Shown here: positions 42,641 through 50,582 of the stretch, piece after piece | Position numbering within the stretch: position 1 is the first letter of the stretch | Layout: each line of letters starts with the position of its first letter | Assembly: GCA_028693705.1 (NCBI GenBank) | Contig: JAQUUX010000007.1 | Location: forward strand, 1-50,582 | Source of the DNA: Lachnospiraceae bacterium | Lineage (GTDB): Bacteria; Bacillota; Clostridia; Lachnospirales; Lachnospiraceae | DNA: 50,582 nt | Direction of reading: 5' to 3' | Made by a program: the position numbers and the translations under genes | The notes under the pieces: model-generated | What the model saw: the letters and a program-made list of their open reading frames with translations, nothing else | The model's database searches: none | What the model was told of the DNA's origin: nothing

Positions 42641-42856
42641 GTGGCTGGGGCGGATATGCCCACAGTTTTCATTCAATGCAAGGAGCAGGGGATTTTCTAA
42701 GTCCATCCCCAAGTATCATAAACGGCCCACTGATTCGTAAACTCGCTTCGCTCAAACAGGTACGAATCAGCGGACTATGATACTTGGAAATGAACTAAGA
42801 AAATCCACCTGCTCTTGCAATTCATGAAAACAGTGGGCATGTCCGCCCCAGCCACT
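42641..42856. repeat. Long imperfect palindrome A (about 216 nt) before the trp operon
   Basis: The left arm from GTGGCTGGGGCGGA pairs over about 95 bases with the right arm ending TCCGCCCCAGCCAC, at roughly 80-85% complementarity. The apex is GATTCGTA-loop-TACGAATC with loop AACTCGCTTCGCTCAAACAGG. The inner 117 bases (42690-42806) and the loop match element C downstream of trpA. There is no ORF in it. It could be a folded ncRNA, a repeat element or a strong transcription barrier after the flavoprotein gene. Confidence 0.85.
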
Positions 42857-42872
42857 CACGTTATCGCAGGGG

Positions 42873-42910
42873 GATTTCTGCAGCAATGCTTGCGCATTGG
42901 CTGTAGAAAT
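42873..42910. repeat. Hairpin between palindrome A and the trp promoter
   Basis: ATTTCTGCAGC-AATGC pairs with GCATT-G-GCTGTAGAAAT around the loop TTGC, giving about 16 bp. No T-run follows. The rest of 42911-43041 is pyrimidine-rich (CCCTCTACAC, CCCCCCTC) with no recognised feature except a loose GTTAATGC/GCATTAAC pair. Confidence 0.55.
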
Positions 42911-43041
42911 TTGGTAGAGCATAAAGTATGCTGCAAGCTATAAATTGTAACCTCATCCCAAGGCTGTTAATGCATCACATTCCTGCGCCCTCTACACTTA
43001 CCCCCCTCTACATCAATTTAAAGCATTAACGCAAAAAACTG

Positions 43042-43070
43042 TTGACAATGCATTCCCCGCGTAGTAACAT
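43042..43070 (+). promoter_or_regulatory. Promoter of the trp operon
   Basis: TTGACA (43042-43047), a 17-bp spacer and TAACAT (43065-43070) put the transcript start near 43077, at the beginning of the T-box leader. Confidence 0.7.
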
Positions 43071-43076
43071 ACAAAC

Positions 43077-43374
43077 AAATACAGAACAAACCAGTGATTG
43101 AGAAGAGTAGTTATCTTATTTCAAAATCCAGAGAGTTGCAGGTGGTGTGATTGCAGCATGCGAAGCAGATAATGAATGGACTCATAAGGGTGGGAAGAAA
43201 AGCAATGATCATTGCCCAGTAATGCCCAACGGGATATCCGCCCGTTACCAAGGGATGATGTATAGTGATTGTACATTTGTGAAGCGGATACGTGTAAACG
43301 TATCAAGTAAGGTGGTACCGCGAACTAAGCTTATTAGTCCGTCCTTGTAGATTCTACAGGGGCGGGCTTTTTTT
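43077..43374 (+). ncRNA. Tryptophan T-box riboswitch
   Basis: Canonical T-box order is present. Stem I has GAAGAGTAG and GGTGGTGTGATTGCAGC. The specifier loop contains AATGAATGGACTC, with TGG (Trp) as specifier at 43177-43179. The T-box is AAGGTGGTACCGCG (about 43309-43322), and the terminator GTCCGTCCTTGTAGA paired with TCTACAGGGGCGGGC ends in seven T (43337-43374). Uncharged tRNA-Trp should favour the antiterminator and allow transcription of trpE-A. The specifier matches the operon's product, so this assignment is secure. It occupies the whole gap between promoter and trpE. Confidence 0.95.
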
Positions 43375-43414
43375 GTACGAAAAAACAGTACCGGCAAAGA
43401 GGAGAGATTTATTT

Positions 43415-44929
43415 ATGAAACCAACATTTGAGGAAGTAAAAGCTTATGCGGGGAAGGGTTACAAAAGAGTTCCCATTGCTTATGAGATCCTGGCAGATGC
43501 CATTACACCCATAGAACTGCTGCGGAAGTTAAAACATAAAAGCGAGCATTGCTACATTTTAGAGAGCGTGGAAAATCAGGAATTCTTCGGCAGATACACA
43601 TTTCTTGGATTCGATCCGGAACTGGATATCATTTGTGTGAACGGGGAGATCACTTTAAAAGATGTGAAAGGAAACATTATCAGGACAGAGCAAAATGCCA
43701 ATCCGGCTGCTTTTATCACAGAAGTTCTGAAAGAATATAAAAGCCCCAGAATAGAAGGAATGCCGTCCTTTACCGGTGGATTGGTTGGATATTTTTCCTA
43801 TGATTATATCAAATACAACGAGCCAAAGCTGGTGTTGAATGCTTCTGATGCCGACGGGTTCCAAGATGTGGATATGATGTTATTTGATAAGGTAATTGCA
43901 TTTGATAACCTGCATCAGAAAATTATCCTCATTGCAAATGTGGAAATAGAAAATACAGATCAAAGGAATACAGATCAAATCCAGACAGCATACGAAAAAG
44001 CAGCAGACCAGATCAGGGAAATGTGTGACATCATCTACCACGGTGAAAAAGCAGTTATTCCGAAAGGGGTTCTAAAATCTGAATTTCAGCCTTTATTTGA
44101 TAAAGAAGGTTACTGCCAGATGGTAGAGAAAGCAAAGCATTACATTTACGAAGGTGATATTTTCCAGGTGGTGTTATCCAACAGACTGGAAGCAGAATTT
44201 GAAGGCAGCCTGTTTGATACCTATAGAGTGCTTCGAACCGTGAATCCTTCGCCTTACATGTTTTACTTCAGCGGAGATGACATCGAGGTAGCGGGTGCTT
44301 CACCGGAAACACTGGTAAAGCTGGATCGGGGCGTGCTCCATACTTTCCCGTTGGCAGGAACAAGACCAAGGGGAGCCACGATAGAAGAAGACGAGAGATT
44401 AGAAAAGGAACTTCTTGCAGACGAAAAAGAACGTGCCGAGCATAACATGCTGGTGGATCTTGGCAGAAATGATCTGGGGAAAATCTCCAGATTCGGAACT
44501 GTTTCGGTGGAAAAGTACATGAGCATTGAAAAATATTCCCATGTAATGCACATCGGTTCCACCGTATCCGGAGAAATGAAAGAAGAACTCTCTCCGGTGG
44601 AAGCCATTAACGCGGTGCTTCCGGCAGGAACCCTTTCCGGGGCACCGAAGATCAGAGCCTGCGAGATCATTAATGAGCTGGAAGATAACAAAAGAGGGAT
44701 TTACGGCGGAGCCATTGGTTACATTGATTTCACCGAAAATCTGGATACCTGTATCGCCATTCGGATTGCTTTCAGAAAGCAAAACAAAGTATTCATCCGA
44801 TCCGGCGCCGGCATCGTAGCCGACAGTGTTCCGGAAACCGAATTCCAGGAATGCATCAACAAAGCAAAAGCAGTGGTGACAGCCATAGAACAATCACAGG
44901 AGGTGGAGCAGCATGATTTTATTAATTGA
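43415..44929 (+). CDS. trpE: Anthranilate synthase component I
   Basis: A 504-residue chorismate-utilising enzyme that makes anthranilate from chorismate with ammonia supplied by TrpG. Features include the N-terminal feedback-inhibitor region (IPIAYEILADAITPIELLRK with ESVENQEFFGRYTFLG), then IFQVVLSNRLEAEF, FPLAGTRPRGAT, LLADEKERAEHNMLVDLGRND and LPAGTLSGAPKIRA in the catalytic domain. The context excludes PabB. I chose ATG at 43415, preceded by AGAGGAGAG; the frame open to 43373 runs into the leader terminator. Expression depends on the Trp T-box. The 3' end overlaps trpG by 17 bases. Confidence 0.97.
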   Translation: MKPTFEEVKAYAGKGYKRVPIAYEILADAITPIELLRKLKHKSEHCYILESVENQEFFGRYTFLGFDPELDIICVNGEITLKDVKGNIIRTEQNANPAAFITEVLKEYKSPRIEGMPSFTGGLVGYFSYDYIKYNEPKLVLNASDADGFQDVDMMLFDKVIAFDNLHQKIILIANVEIENTDQRNTDQIQTAYEKAADQIREMCDIIYHGEKAVIPKGVLKSEFQPLFDKEGYCQMVEKAKHYIYEGDIFQVVLSNRLEAEFEGSLFDTYRVLRTVNPSPYMFYFSGDDIEVAGASPETLVKLDRGVLHTFPLAGTRPRGATIEEDERLEKELLADEKERAEHNMLVDLGRNDLGKISRFGTVSVEKYMSIEKYSHVMHIGSTVSGEMKEELSPVEAINAVLPAGTLSGAPKIRACEIINELEDNKRGIYGGAIGYIDFTENLDTCIAIRIAFRKQNKVFIRSGAGIVADSVPETEFQECINKAKAVVTAIEQSQEVEQHDFIN

Positions 44930-45479
44930 TAATTACGACAGTTTTTCTTATAACCTTTATCAGCTGGTGGGAACCGTCAACCCGGATATCAAAGTCATCC
45001 GCAACGACCAATACACCTGTGAAGAAATCGAAGCCCTCCACCCCGAGCGTATCATCCTATCCCCGGGACCCGGCAGACCGGCAGATGCAGGCATCTGTGA
45101 GGATGTGATCCGATATTTTAAAGGCAAGATTCCAATCCTTGGCGTATGCCTCGGACATCAGGCAATCTGCGAAACCTTTGGAGCAACCGTTACCTATGCC
45201 AAGCAACTGATGCATGGAAAATCCTCGGAAACAAAGCTGGACACTAACAGCCAATTGTTTCAAAAATTACCGGATAAAATAACCGTCGCCAGATACCATT
45301 CGCTGGCCGCTGCCGAAGAGCAGTTCCCAGAGTGCCTTAAAATAATTGCCCGTACAACAGACAACGAAGTTATGGCAGTACAACACAAAGACTACCCCAT
45401 ATACGGAGTTCAATTCCATCCCGAGTCCATCCTGACTCCCGACGGAATAGTCATACTTAAAAATTTCCTAGCTTCATAA
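44913..45479 (+). CDS. trpG: Anthranilate synthase component II (glutamine amidotransferase)
   Basis: A 188-residue class I glutamine amidotransferase that releases ammonia for TrpE. The nucleophile is Cys79 in GVCLGHQAI. The other triad residues lie in FHPESI near the C-terminus, and YHSL, PGPGRPADAG and the start ILLIDNYDSFSYNLYQ are characteristic. AGGAGGTGG precedes the ATG inside the end of trpE, so translation is coupled. After trpG the operon is interrupted by a 229-base non-coding stretch with a long hairpin before trpD, so TrpE/TrpG may be made at a different level from the later enzymes. Confidence 0.96.
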   Translation: MILLIDNYDSFSYNLYQLVGTVNPDIKVIRNDQYTCEEIEALHPERIILSPGPGRPADAGICEDVIRYFKGKIPILGVCLGHQAICETFGATVTYAKQLMHGKSSETKLDTNSQLFQKLPDKITVARYHSLAAAEEQFPECLKIIARTTDNEVMAVQHKDYPIYGVQFHPESILTPDGIVILKNFLAS

Positions 45480-45509
45480 AATAAATAATTGCTTATGAAC
45501 CAGTATGTT

Positions 45510-45631
45510 GGCTATTGCATTTACTTCGCGGGTCTGTAAAAACGTCAGTCCTTGGTTCGTGTTTTATACGAACCTAGTACTGCTACGTTTTTACCGAAGC
45601 GAGAGCGTCCCACGAAGTGAATGCAATAGCC
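45510..45631. repeat. Long hairpin B inside the trp operon (trpG-trpD gap)
   Basis: GGCTATTGCATTTACTTCGC on the left pairs with GCAATAGCC-side sequence ending at 45631, joined by GTAAAAACGT/ACGTTTTTAC and an inner GGTTCGT/ACGAACC apex. The right arm has an extra segment, ACGCTCTCGCTTC read in reverse complement, which resembles the CTCGCTTCGCTC loop of elements A and C. The gap 45480-45708 has no other feature except the trpD ribosome site. No T-run follows, so it is not a typical terminator. Confidence 0.75.
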
Positions 45632-45708
45632 CACGTACGGAACTTTAACTAATATGTATTATAAGAAACTTGCAAACTCAATCAAAATGAAAATTCAGGA
45701 GGAACCAC

Positions 45709-46716
45709 ATGATACAGGAAGCAATCACAAAATTAGTAAACAAAGAAAACTTAGACTACAACACAACCGCAGCAGTCATGGACGAAATCATGAGTGGCGA
45801 AGCAACACCCGCTCAGATATCAGCATTTTTAACATCCATGCACATGAAAGGTGAGACCATCGACGAGATTACCGCCTGTGCCACTATTATGAGAAAGCAT
45901 TGTGGAGAATTTCACAATCCGGTGGCAGAAGCCATTGATATCGTTGGAACCGGCGGGGATTGTGCAGGAACCTTTAATATCTCTACTGTGGCTTCTCTTG
46001 TTGCATCTGCAGCGGGCGCTCATGTAGCAAAGCATGGTAACAGAGCAGCTTCCAGTAAATGCGGTACAGCTGATGTATTAGAGCAGCTGGGCGTTAATCT
46101 GAAAACTGAAGCTGAAAACAGTGAGAAGGCATTGCAGGATATTGGTCTTTGCTTCTTATTTGCACAGAAATACCACACAGCTATGCGATTTGTGGGCGGT
46201 GTGAGAAAAGAAATCAAGTTCCCAACCGTGTTCAATATTTTAGGACCACTTGCCAATCCTGCAAAAGCAAACCTGCAGCTTTTGGGTGTATATGACGAAA
46301 GTCTGGTGGAGCCACTGGCTCATGTGCTGTCTAACCTGGGTGTGAAGCGTGCCATGGTGGTCTACGGACAGGATCGACTGGATGAGATTTCCATGAGTGC
46401 GAAAACTACCGTATGTGAAGTGGATAACGGCACCTTCAAAACCTATGAGATTAATCCGCAGGATTATGGTTTTGCTTTATGTCAGAAAGAAGATCTGGTA
46501 GGAGGCACACCGGAAGAAAATGCAGAGATCGCAAAGCAGATTCTGGCAGGAGTAAAAGGACCAAAGCGAGATGCGGTTGTATTAAATGCGGCAGCAGCCC
46601 TGCACATTACCAATCAGATTTCTATTGAAGAAGGCATTAAACTGGCTGAAGAAGTGTTGGATAGTGGAAAAGCAGCAGCACAGCTGAAGAAATTCGTGGA
46701 AATCACAGCAGCATAG
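45709..46716 (+). CDS. trpD: Anthranilate phosphoribosyltransferase
   Basis: A 335-residue enzyme transferring phosphoribose from PRPP to anthranilate. The PRPP-binding glycine-rich loop is [17 protein letters not shown] (about residues 77-93). Other family signatures are [31 protein letters not shown] and [10 protein letters not shown]. It stands alone and is not fused to TrpG. AGGAGGAACC precedes the ATG. It is the first gene after the internal hairpin region and is followed after 51 bases by trpC. Confidence 0.97.
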   Translation: MIQEAITKLVNKENLDYNTTAAVMDEIMSGEATPAQISAFLTSMHMKGETIDEITACATIMRKHCGEFHNPVAEAIDIVGTGGDCAGTFNISTVASLVASAAGAHVAKHGNRAASSKCGTADVLEQLGVNLKTEAENSEKALQDIGLCFLFAQKYHTAMRFVGGVRKEIKFPTVFNILGPLANPAKANLQLLGVYDESLVEPLAHVLSNLGVKRAMVVYGQDRLDEISMSAKTTVCEVDNGTFKTYEINPQDYGFALCQKEDLVGGTPEENAEIAKQILAGVKGPKRDAVVLNAAAALHITNQISIEEGIKLAEEVLDSGKAAAQLKKFVEITAA

Positions 46717-46767
46717 AATGAGAAAAATCAGAAATCATGCAAATCATGATATTAGTAGGAGACTTCA

Positions 46768-47613
46768 ATGGCAGCAACTATTTTAGAAGAAATCGCAGCC
46801 CGTACCAGAGAACGAATCGAGTTGGAAAAACAGCAGATTTCATTGGAAGAGATGAAAAGGCAGGCATTGGAACTGGTGGGTCAGGAGAACGCAGTAAGGA
46901 AACAGACCGGGGATCCGGCAGAAATGCAGACCGAGAATCCGGGTGAATTTCCATTTGCGTCAGCACTTAGGAAACCGGGGATTTCATTTATCTGTGAGGT
47001 AAAAAAGGCATCTCCGTCAAAAGGCCTGATCGCACCGGATTTTTCCTATGTAGAAATTGCCAAGGAATATGAAGCAGCCGGAGCAGCAGCCATGTCGGTG
47101 CTCACAGAGCCATATTATTTTCAAGGGAAAAATGAATACCTGACAGAGATATCCAAAGCTGTATCCATTCCACTTCTACGGAAGGATTTCACCGTAGATC
47201 CGTACATGATTTATCAGGCCAAAGTAATCGGTGCCAGTGCGGTACTGTTAATCTGTGCACTTCTTACGCAAGAAGAGTTGGAAGAATATTTGAATTTGGC
47301 GCATAACCTTGGGCTATCTGCACTGGTAGAGGCTCACGATGAAACAGAGATTCAGATGGCGTTGAAAGCAGGTGCCGGAATCATCGGAGTAAACAATAGA
47401 GATTTGAGAACCTTTACGGTAGATATTCATAACAGTGAAAAACTGCGAAAACTGGTACCTGAGAACATCATATTTGTATCAGAAAGCGGTATCAAAACAG
47501 CAGCAGATGTGGCGAGTCTGAAGGCAAACGGAACCGATGCAGTACTGATCGGAGAAACCTTTATGCGAAGCCCGGATAAAAGAAAAGCATTACAGGAGCT
47601 TCGGGGCGAATGA
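46768..47613 (+). CDS. trpC: Indole-3-glycerol phosphate synthase
   Basis: A 281-residue TIM-barrel enzyme closing the indole ring from CdRP. Signatures are FICEVKKASPSKGLI with the catalytic Lys, LLRKDFTVDPYMIYQA, VGASAVLLICALL, GVNNRDLRTF and VSESGI. It carries a longer-than-usual segment before the barrel (about residues 35-60, rich in Glu and Gln), which may be a flexible insertion. AGTAGGAGAC precedes the ATG. Its stop overlaps trpF by four bases (ATGA), so the two are translationally coupled. Confidence 0.96.
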   Translation: MAATILEEIAARTRERIELEKQQISLEEMKRQALELVGQENAVRKQTGDPAEMQTENPGEFPFASALRKPGISFICEVKKASPSKGLIAPDFSYVEIAKEYEAAGAAAMSVLTEPYYFQGKNEYLTEISKAVSIPLLRKDFTVDPYMIYQAKVIGASAVLLICALLTQEELEEYLNLAHNLGLSALVEAHDETEIQMALKAGAGIIGVNNRDLRTFTVDIHNSEKLRKLVPENIIFVSESGIKTAADVASLKANGTDAVLIGETFMRSPDKRKALQELRGE

Positions 47614-48254
47614 AGAAAATAAAATTATGTGGCATGTTTCGCTCGCAGGATATTAAATATGCCAATGCCATAAAGCCGGATTTCGTAGGATTTGTCTTTG
47701 CAAAAAGTAAGCGCCAGATCACATTGGAGCAGGCAACCGAATTTAGCTGGCAGTTAGATACGGAGATACAGGCAGTGGGTGTTTTCGTAAATGAAGAAAT
47801 TAAAAATATTGTAACGTTATGTAAACAGGATGCAATTCAATTAGTGCAGCTTCATGGGGACGAGAATCGGGATTATATTGAACAACTGCGGGATGAAATA
47901 AGAAAGGCTAAACCGTCGGGAAGCGGGCTGAATCCGATTAAGATTATCAAAGCCGTCCGTATTTCCAGTAAAGAAGATGCTTTGGCGGCAGACACACTTC
48001 CTGTAGATTACCTGCTTTTAGATGCAACCTCCACAAAAGCCGTTGGCGGAACCGGAGAACAGTTTGACTGGTCGCAGATCCCGGAGCTGGAACATCCGTA
48101 TTTTCTGGCTGGCGGAATAGGGTTACATAACATAGATGAGGCATTGAAAACAACAGCATACGGAATAGATACCAGCAGCGGCATTGAAACCGAAGGAGTG
48201 AAAGATCCGGAGAAGATGCGAAAAATGGTAGCAGCTGTGAAGCAATATAGATAA
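47610..48254 (+). CDS. trpF: Phosphoribosylanthranilate isomerase
   Basis: A 214-residue TIM-barrel isomerase converting PRA to CdRP. The catalytic Cys lies in IKLCGMFR (residue 7) and the Asp in [25 protein letters not shown] and [13 protein letters not shown] are typical, and [10 protein letters not shown] supplies the phosphate loop. The usual LCGxTR/N motif reads LCGMFRSQD, a mild variation. A charged insertion, [10 protein letters not shown], sits near residues 104-113. It begins within the stop codon of trpC and precedes trpB by 23 bases. Confidence 0.95.
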   Translation: MKKIKLCGMFRSQDIKYANAIKPDFVGFVFAKSKRQITLEQATEFSWQLDTEIQAVGVFVNEEIKNIVTLCKQDAIQLVQLHGDENRDYIEQLRDEIRKAKPSGSGLNPIKIIKAVRISSKEDALAADTLPVDYLLLDATSTKAVGGTGEQFDWSQIPELEHPYFLAGGIGLHNIDEALKTTAYGIDTSSGIETEGVKDPEKMRKMVAAVKQYR

Positions 48255-48277
48255 CAAAAATAGAAGGGAAAATAACT

Positions 48278-49462
48278 ATGAGCAAAGGAAGATTTGGAGC
48301 CTATGGCGGTCAGTACATACCGGAAACACTGATGAATGCCATGCTGGAGCTGGAAACAGCTTATAAGAAATACAAGGATGATCCGGAATTTAATAGAGAA
48401 TTAACAGAAATGCTAAATGAATATGCAGGCAGACCAAGCCGTCTCTACTACGCAGAACGGATGACCAAGGATCTGGGCGGTGCCAAGATTTATCTGAAAA
48501 GAGAGGACTTAAACCATACAGGTGCCCACAAGATCAATAATGTTATCGGTCAGATGTTACTGGCAAAACGTATGGGTAAGACCAGAGTTATCGCTGAAAC
48601 TGGTGCGGGTCAGCATGGTGTGGCAACTGCTACCGTAGCTGCCATGATGGGAATGGAATGTGAGATCTTTATGGGAAAAGAAGACACTATTCGCCAGGCA
48701 CTGAATGTGTATCGTATGCGCCTGCTAGGTGCAAAAGTACATGCAGTGGAAAGCGGTACAGCAACCTTGAAGGATGCGGTTTCAGAGACCTTTCGTGAAT
48801 GGACATCACGAATTGATGATACTCATTATGTACTGGGATCTGTTATGGGTCCTTATCCTTTCCCGGAAATCGTACGTGATTTTCAGGCGGTGATCAGTAA
48901 GGAAATCAAACAGCAGATGCTGGAAAAAGAAGGACGTCTTCCTGATGCAGTGCTTGCCTGTGTAGGTGGCGGCTCCAACGCTATCGGTGCTTTCTTTGAT
49001 TTTATCCCGGATAAAGAAGTACGACTTATCGGCTGTGAAGCGGCAGGCAGAGGTATTGATACTTTTGAAACAGCAGCTACTTTAAATACCGGCAGTGTTG
49101 GTATTTTCCATGGTATGAAATCCTATTTCTGCCAAGATGAATATGGACAGATCGCTCCTGTATATTCGATTTCCGCAGGTCTGGATTATCCCGGTATCGG
49201 ACCGGAGCATGCTTATCTACATGACATTGGAAGAGCCGAATATGTGGCAGTTACCGATGACGAAGCTGTAGATGCTTTTGAATATTTATCTAAAATCGAA
49301 GGCATTATTCCAGCAATTGAAAGTGCCCATGCAGTAGCTTACGCAAAGAAGCTGGCACCGACCATGAGTAAAGATCAGATTATGGTAATCAATATTTCCG
49401 GACGAGGCGATAAGGATTGTGCAGCAATTGCCCGTTACAGAGGGGAGGATTTACATGAGTAA
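48278..49462 (+). CDS. trpB: Tryptophan synthase beta chain
   Basis: A 394-residue PLP enzyme joining indole and serine. The PLP-binding lysine is Lys85 in [10 protein letters not shown], and the phosphate-binding loop is [40 protein letters not shown] and the C-terminal ISGRGDKD are family-specific. The sequence is of the main TrpB1 type that pairs with TrpA. GAAGGGAAAATAACT precedes the ATG. Its last eight bases overlap the trpA start, consistent with equal production of the two subunits. Confidence 0.97.
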   Translation: MSKGRFGAYGGQYIPETLMNAMLELETAYKKYKDDPEFNRELTEMLNEYAGRPSRLYYAERMTKDLGGAKIYLKREDLNHTGAHKINNVIGQMLLAKRMGKTRVIAETGAGQHGVATATVAAMMGMECEIFMGKEDTIRQALNVYRMRLLGAKVHAVESGTATLKDAVSETFREWTSRIDDTHYVLGSVMGPYPFPEIVRDFQAVISKEIKQQMLEKEGRLPDAVLACVGGGSNAIGAFFDFIPDKEVRLIGCEAAGRGIDTFETAATLNTGSVGIFHGMKSYFCQDEYGQIAPVYSISAGLDYPGIGPEHAYLHDIGRAEYVAVTDDEAVDAFEYLSKIEGIIPAIESAHAVAYAKKLAPTMSKDQIMVINISGRGDKDCAAIARYRGEDLHE

Positions 49463-50240
49463 CATTTTAAAAGCATTTGACCATGGAAAAGCATTTATTC
49501 CATTTATTACCTGCGGGGATCCCTGTCTTGAAGTAACCGAAAAGGCAGTTTGTGCTATGGAAGCAGCAGGCGCAGATTTAATCGAACTGGGTATCCCGTT
49601 TTCGGATCCCACAGCAGAAGGACCTGTGATTCAGGCAGCCAATATACGTGCTTTACAGGAAAATGAAACTGACAATGGTGTCACAACAGACAAAATATTC
49701 GATATGGTACGTCGCCTTCGCAAAACCGTGAAAGTACCAATGGTATTCATGACCTATGCCAATGTGGTATTTTCTTACGGAGCAGAACGCTTTATCAGCA
49801 CCTGCAAAGAAATCGGTATCGACGGCTTGATCCTGCCGGATATCCCATTTGAGGAAAAAGAAGAATTTGATCCTATCTGTAAAAAATACGATGTTGATCT
49901 GATGTCCCTCATCGCACCAACCTCTCATGATCGTATCTCCATGATCGCAGCAGAGGCAAGCGGATTCGTATACTGTGTATCTTCCTTGGGCGTCACCGGA
50001 ACCCGCACCAGCATCACTACCGATGTAGGAGCCATGGTAGAACTGGTAAAGAAAACCAAGGATATTCCATGTGCAGTAGGGTTCGGCATTTCTACACCGG
50101 AGCAGGCGAAAACAATGGCAGAGAAAGCAGATGGAGTTATTGTGGGAAGTGCAATTGTGAAGATCTGCGCGAAGTATGGAGAGGATTGCGTGCCGTATGT
50201 GGCGGAGTATGTGCGTGCCATGAAGGAGGCTATCAGGTAG
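49455..50240 (+). CDS. trpA: Tryptophan synthase alpha chain
   Basis: A 261-residue TIM-barrel protein cleaving indole-3-glycerol phosphate and channelling indole to TrpB. The catalytic Glu is Glu44 in [10 protein letters not shown]. The position of the second catalytic acid (Asp60 in Salmonella) is Glu55 here, in TAEGPVIQ, a conservative change I believe is common in related Firmicutes. [24 protein letters not shown] and VGFGIS are present. I place the start at ATG 49455, with AGAGGGGAGG upstream; an open frame back to 49419 lies within trpB. It is the last trp gene. Confidence 0.95.
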   Translation: MSNILKAFDHGKAFIPFITCGDPCLEVTEKAVCAMEAAGADLIELGIPFSDPTAEGPVIQAANIRALQENETDNGVTTDKIFDMVRRLRKTVKVPMVFMTYANVVFSYGAERFISTCKEIGIDGLILPDIPFEEKEEFDPICKKYDVDLMSLIAPTSHDRISMIAAEASGFVYCVSSLGVTGTRTSITTDVGAMVELVKKTKDIPCAVGFGISTPEQAKTMAEKADGVIVGSAIVKICAKYGEDCVPYVAEYVRAMKEAIR

Positions 50241-50263
50241 GGATTGGAGTGAAAAAAGGTAGA

Positions 50264-50465
50264 GGGGAGTGAGGGGTGTCACTTTCTGTGCGGTGAAATA
50301 ATTGTGGGATTTACTAAGAGTATCTGCAAGTATCAAAGCGGTCAAAAGATTCGCAAACTCGCTACGCTCAAACAGGTGCGAATCTTATGACCATGATACT
50401 TTCCGATACTCTAAGAAAATCCACACAATATTTCAACGCACAGAAAGTGACACCCCTCACTCCTC
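50264..50465. repeat. Long imperfect palindrome C (about 202 nt) after the trp operon
   Basis: GGGGAGTGAGGGGTGTCACTTTCTGTGCG on the left (from 50264) pairs with CGCACAGAAAGTGACACCCCTCACTCCTC on the right (to 50465), and the match continues inward at about 88% over some 92 bases. The apex is GATTCGC-loop-GCGAATC with loop AAACTCGCTACGCTCAAACAGGT, almost the same as in element A. The inner 116 bases (50307-50422) match A's core, but the outer arms are unrelated in sequence while still self-complementary. Confidence 0.85.
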
Positions 50466-50472
50466 GTATTAT

Positions 50473-50515
50473 AAGTTTATAGACCTCAACCATAGAGGCT
50501 ATAGACTTATTTTTA
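50473..50515 (+). terminator. Probable terminator of the trp operon
   Basis: AAGTTTATAGACCTC (50473-50487) pairs with GAGGCTATAGACTT (50495-50508), with one or two mismatches, followed by ATTTTTAT. Beyond it, to 50582, nothing further was recognised. Confidence 0.65.
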
Positions 50516-50582
50516 TGATATAGGTATTCGATGAATTGTTGGTCATACCTACATAGTTAATAAGTTACTTTATAGTCATGGT

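Noticed and set aside
42641-42856. Integron attC site or insertion sequence for element A
   Set aside because: No integrase, transposase, core-site RYYYAAC/GTTRRRY pairs or target-site duplication were seen, and the palindrome is much more complete than attC sites.
43147-43350. 67-codon ORF within the trp leader as a leader peptide
   Set aside because: It is a by-product of the T-box sequence and overlaps its conserved elements. It has no ribosome site or Trp-codon run.
49653-50345. 230-codon minus-strand ORF under trpA
   Set aside because: It is the antisense shadow of trpA, with cysteine/histidine-rich composition and no recognisable protein family.

Overview
The window reads as chromosome from a spore-forming, low-to-mid GC Clostridia member, most likely Lachnospiraceae (genus not resolved). 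The evidence is strong GGAGG-type ribosome sites, frequent TTG/GTG starts, T-box leaders, PPi-type phosphofructokinase, SpoIIID, a SipL-like DUF3794/LysM protein, and a complete T-box-controlled trp operon. Most of it is housekeeping sequence, but it carries several broken genes and some unusual intergenic structures. No tRNA, rRNA, CRISPR array or transposase was seen.

Layout. 1-1.4 kb: two DnaA-box-like 9-mers and a 5'-truncated AAA/DUF4143 gene. 1.4-6.6 kb: plus-strand cluster of MATE transporter, cytidylate-kinase-like protein, signal-less degenerate LytM protein, amidohydrolase and a lipoprotein resembling GH9 cellulases without their catalytic motif. 6.6-9.8 kb: minus-strand plsC and histidine phosphatase, divergent from a VOC protein through overlapping promoters, then a minus-strand BASS transporter behind a T-box. 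10-13.6 kb: PrcB-like lipoprotein and pyrC-pyrK-pyrD. 13.6-18.5 kb: frameshifted sipL-like gene, ispE-gntR with a palindromic operator candidate, a small secreted or membrane ORF, murI and DUF1934. 18.5-23 kb: anchored protein, trigger-factor-like lipoprotein foldase, asnS and a coiled-coil NlpC/P60 hydrolase. 23.4-25.7 kb: PPi-dependent PFK and a Ca2+/Na+ antiporter split by a 4-bp duplication.

25.8-32.5 kb holds three tightly packed genes: a membrane PAS/degenerate-GGDEF/EAL protein, a solute-binding lipoprotein with no ABC permease, and a Cache/HAMP/GGDEF/EAL protein. They look like a nutrient-sensing c-di-GMP module and are the best candidate here for an undescribed system. 32.5-38.5 kb: trkA-trkH, aconitase, spoIIID and a helical-bundle protein. 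Near-identical terminator hairpins flank the aconitase gene, and the second contains the spoIIID ribosome site. 38.6-41.4 kb: a CDF transporter and a chemoreceptor gene with three in-frame stop codons but no frameshift.

41.5-50.6 kb: a FabK/nitronate-monooxygenase-family gene with a FabT-like operator candidate, then trpE-G-D-C-F-B-A behind a T-box with a TGG specifier codon. Three long intergenic hairpins lie before, inside and after the trp operon. Two of them share a conserved core and loop but have unrelated, still self-complementary outer arms. Statements about regulation are inferences from sequence patterns only.
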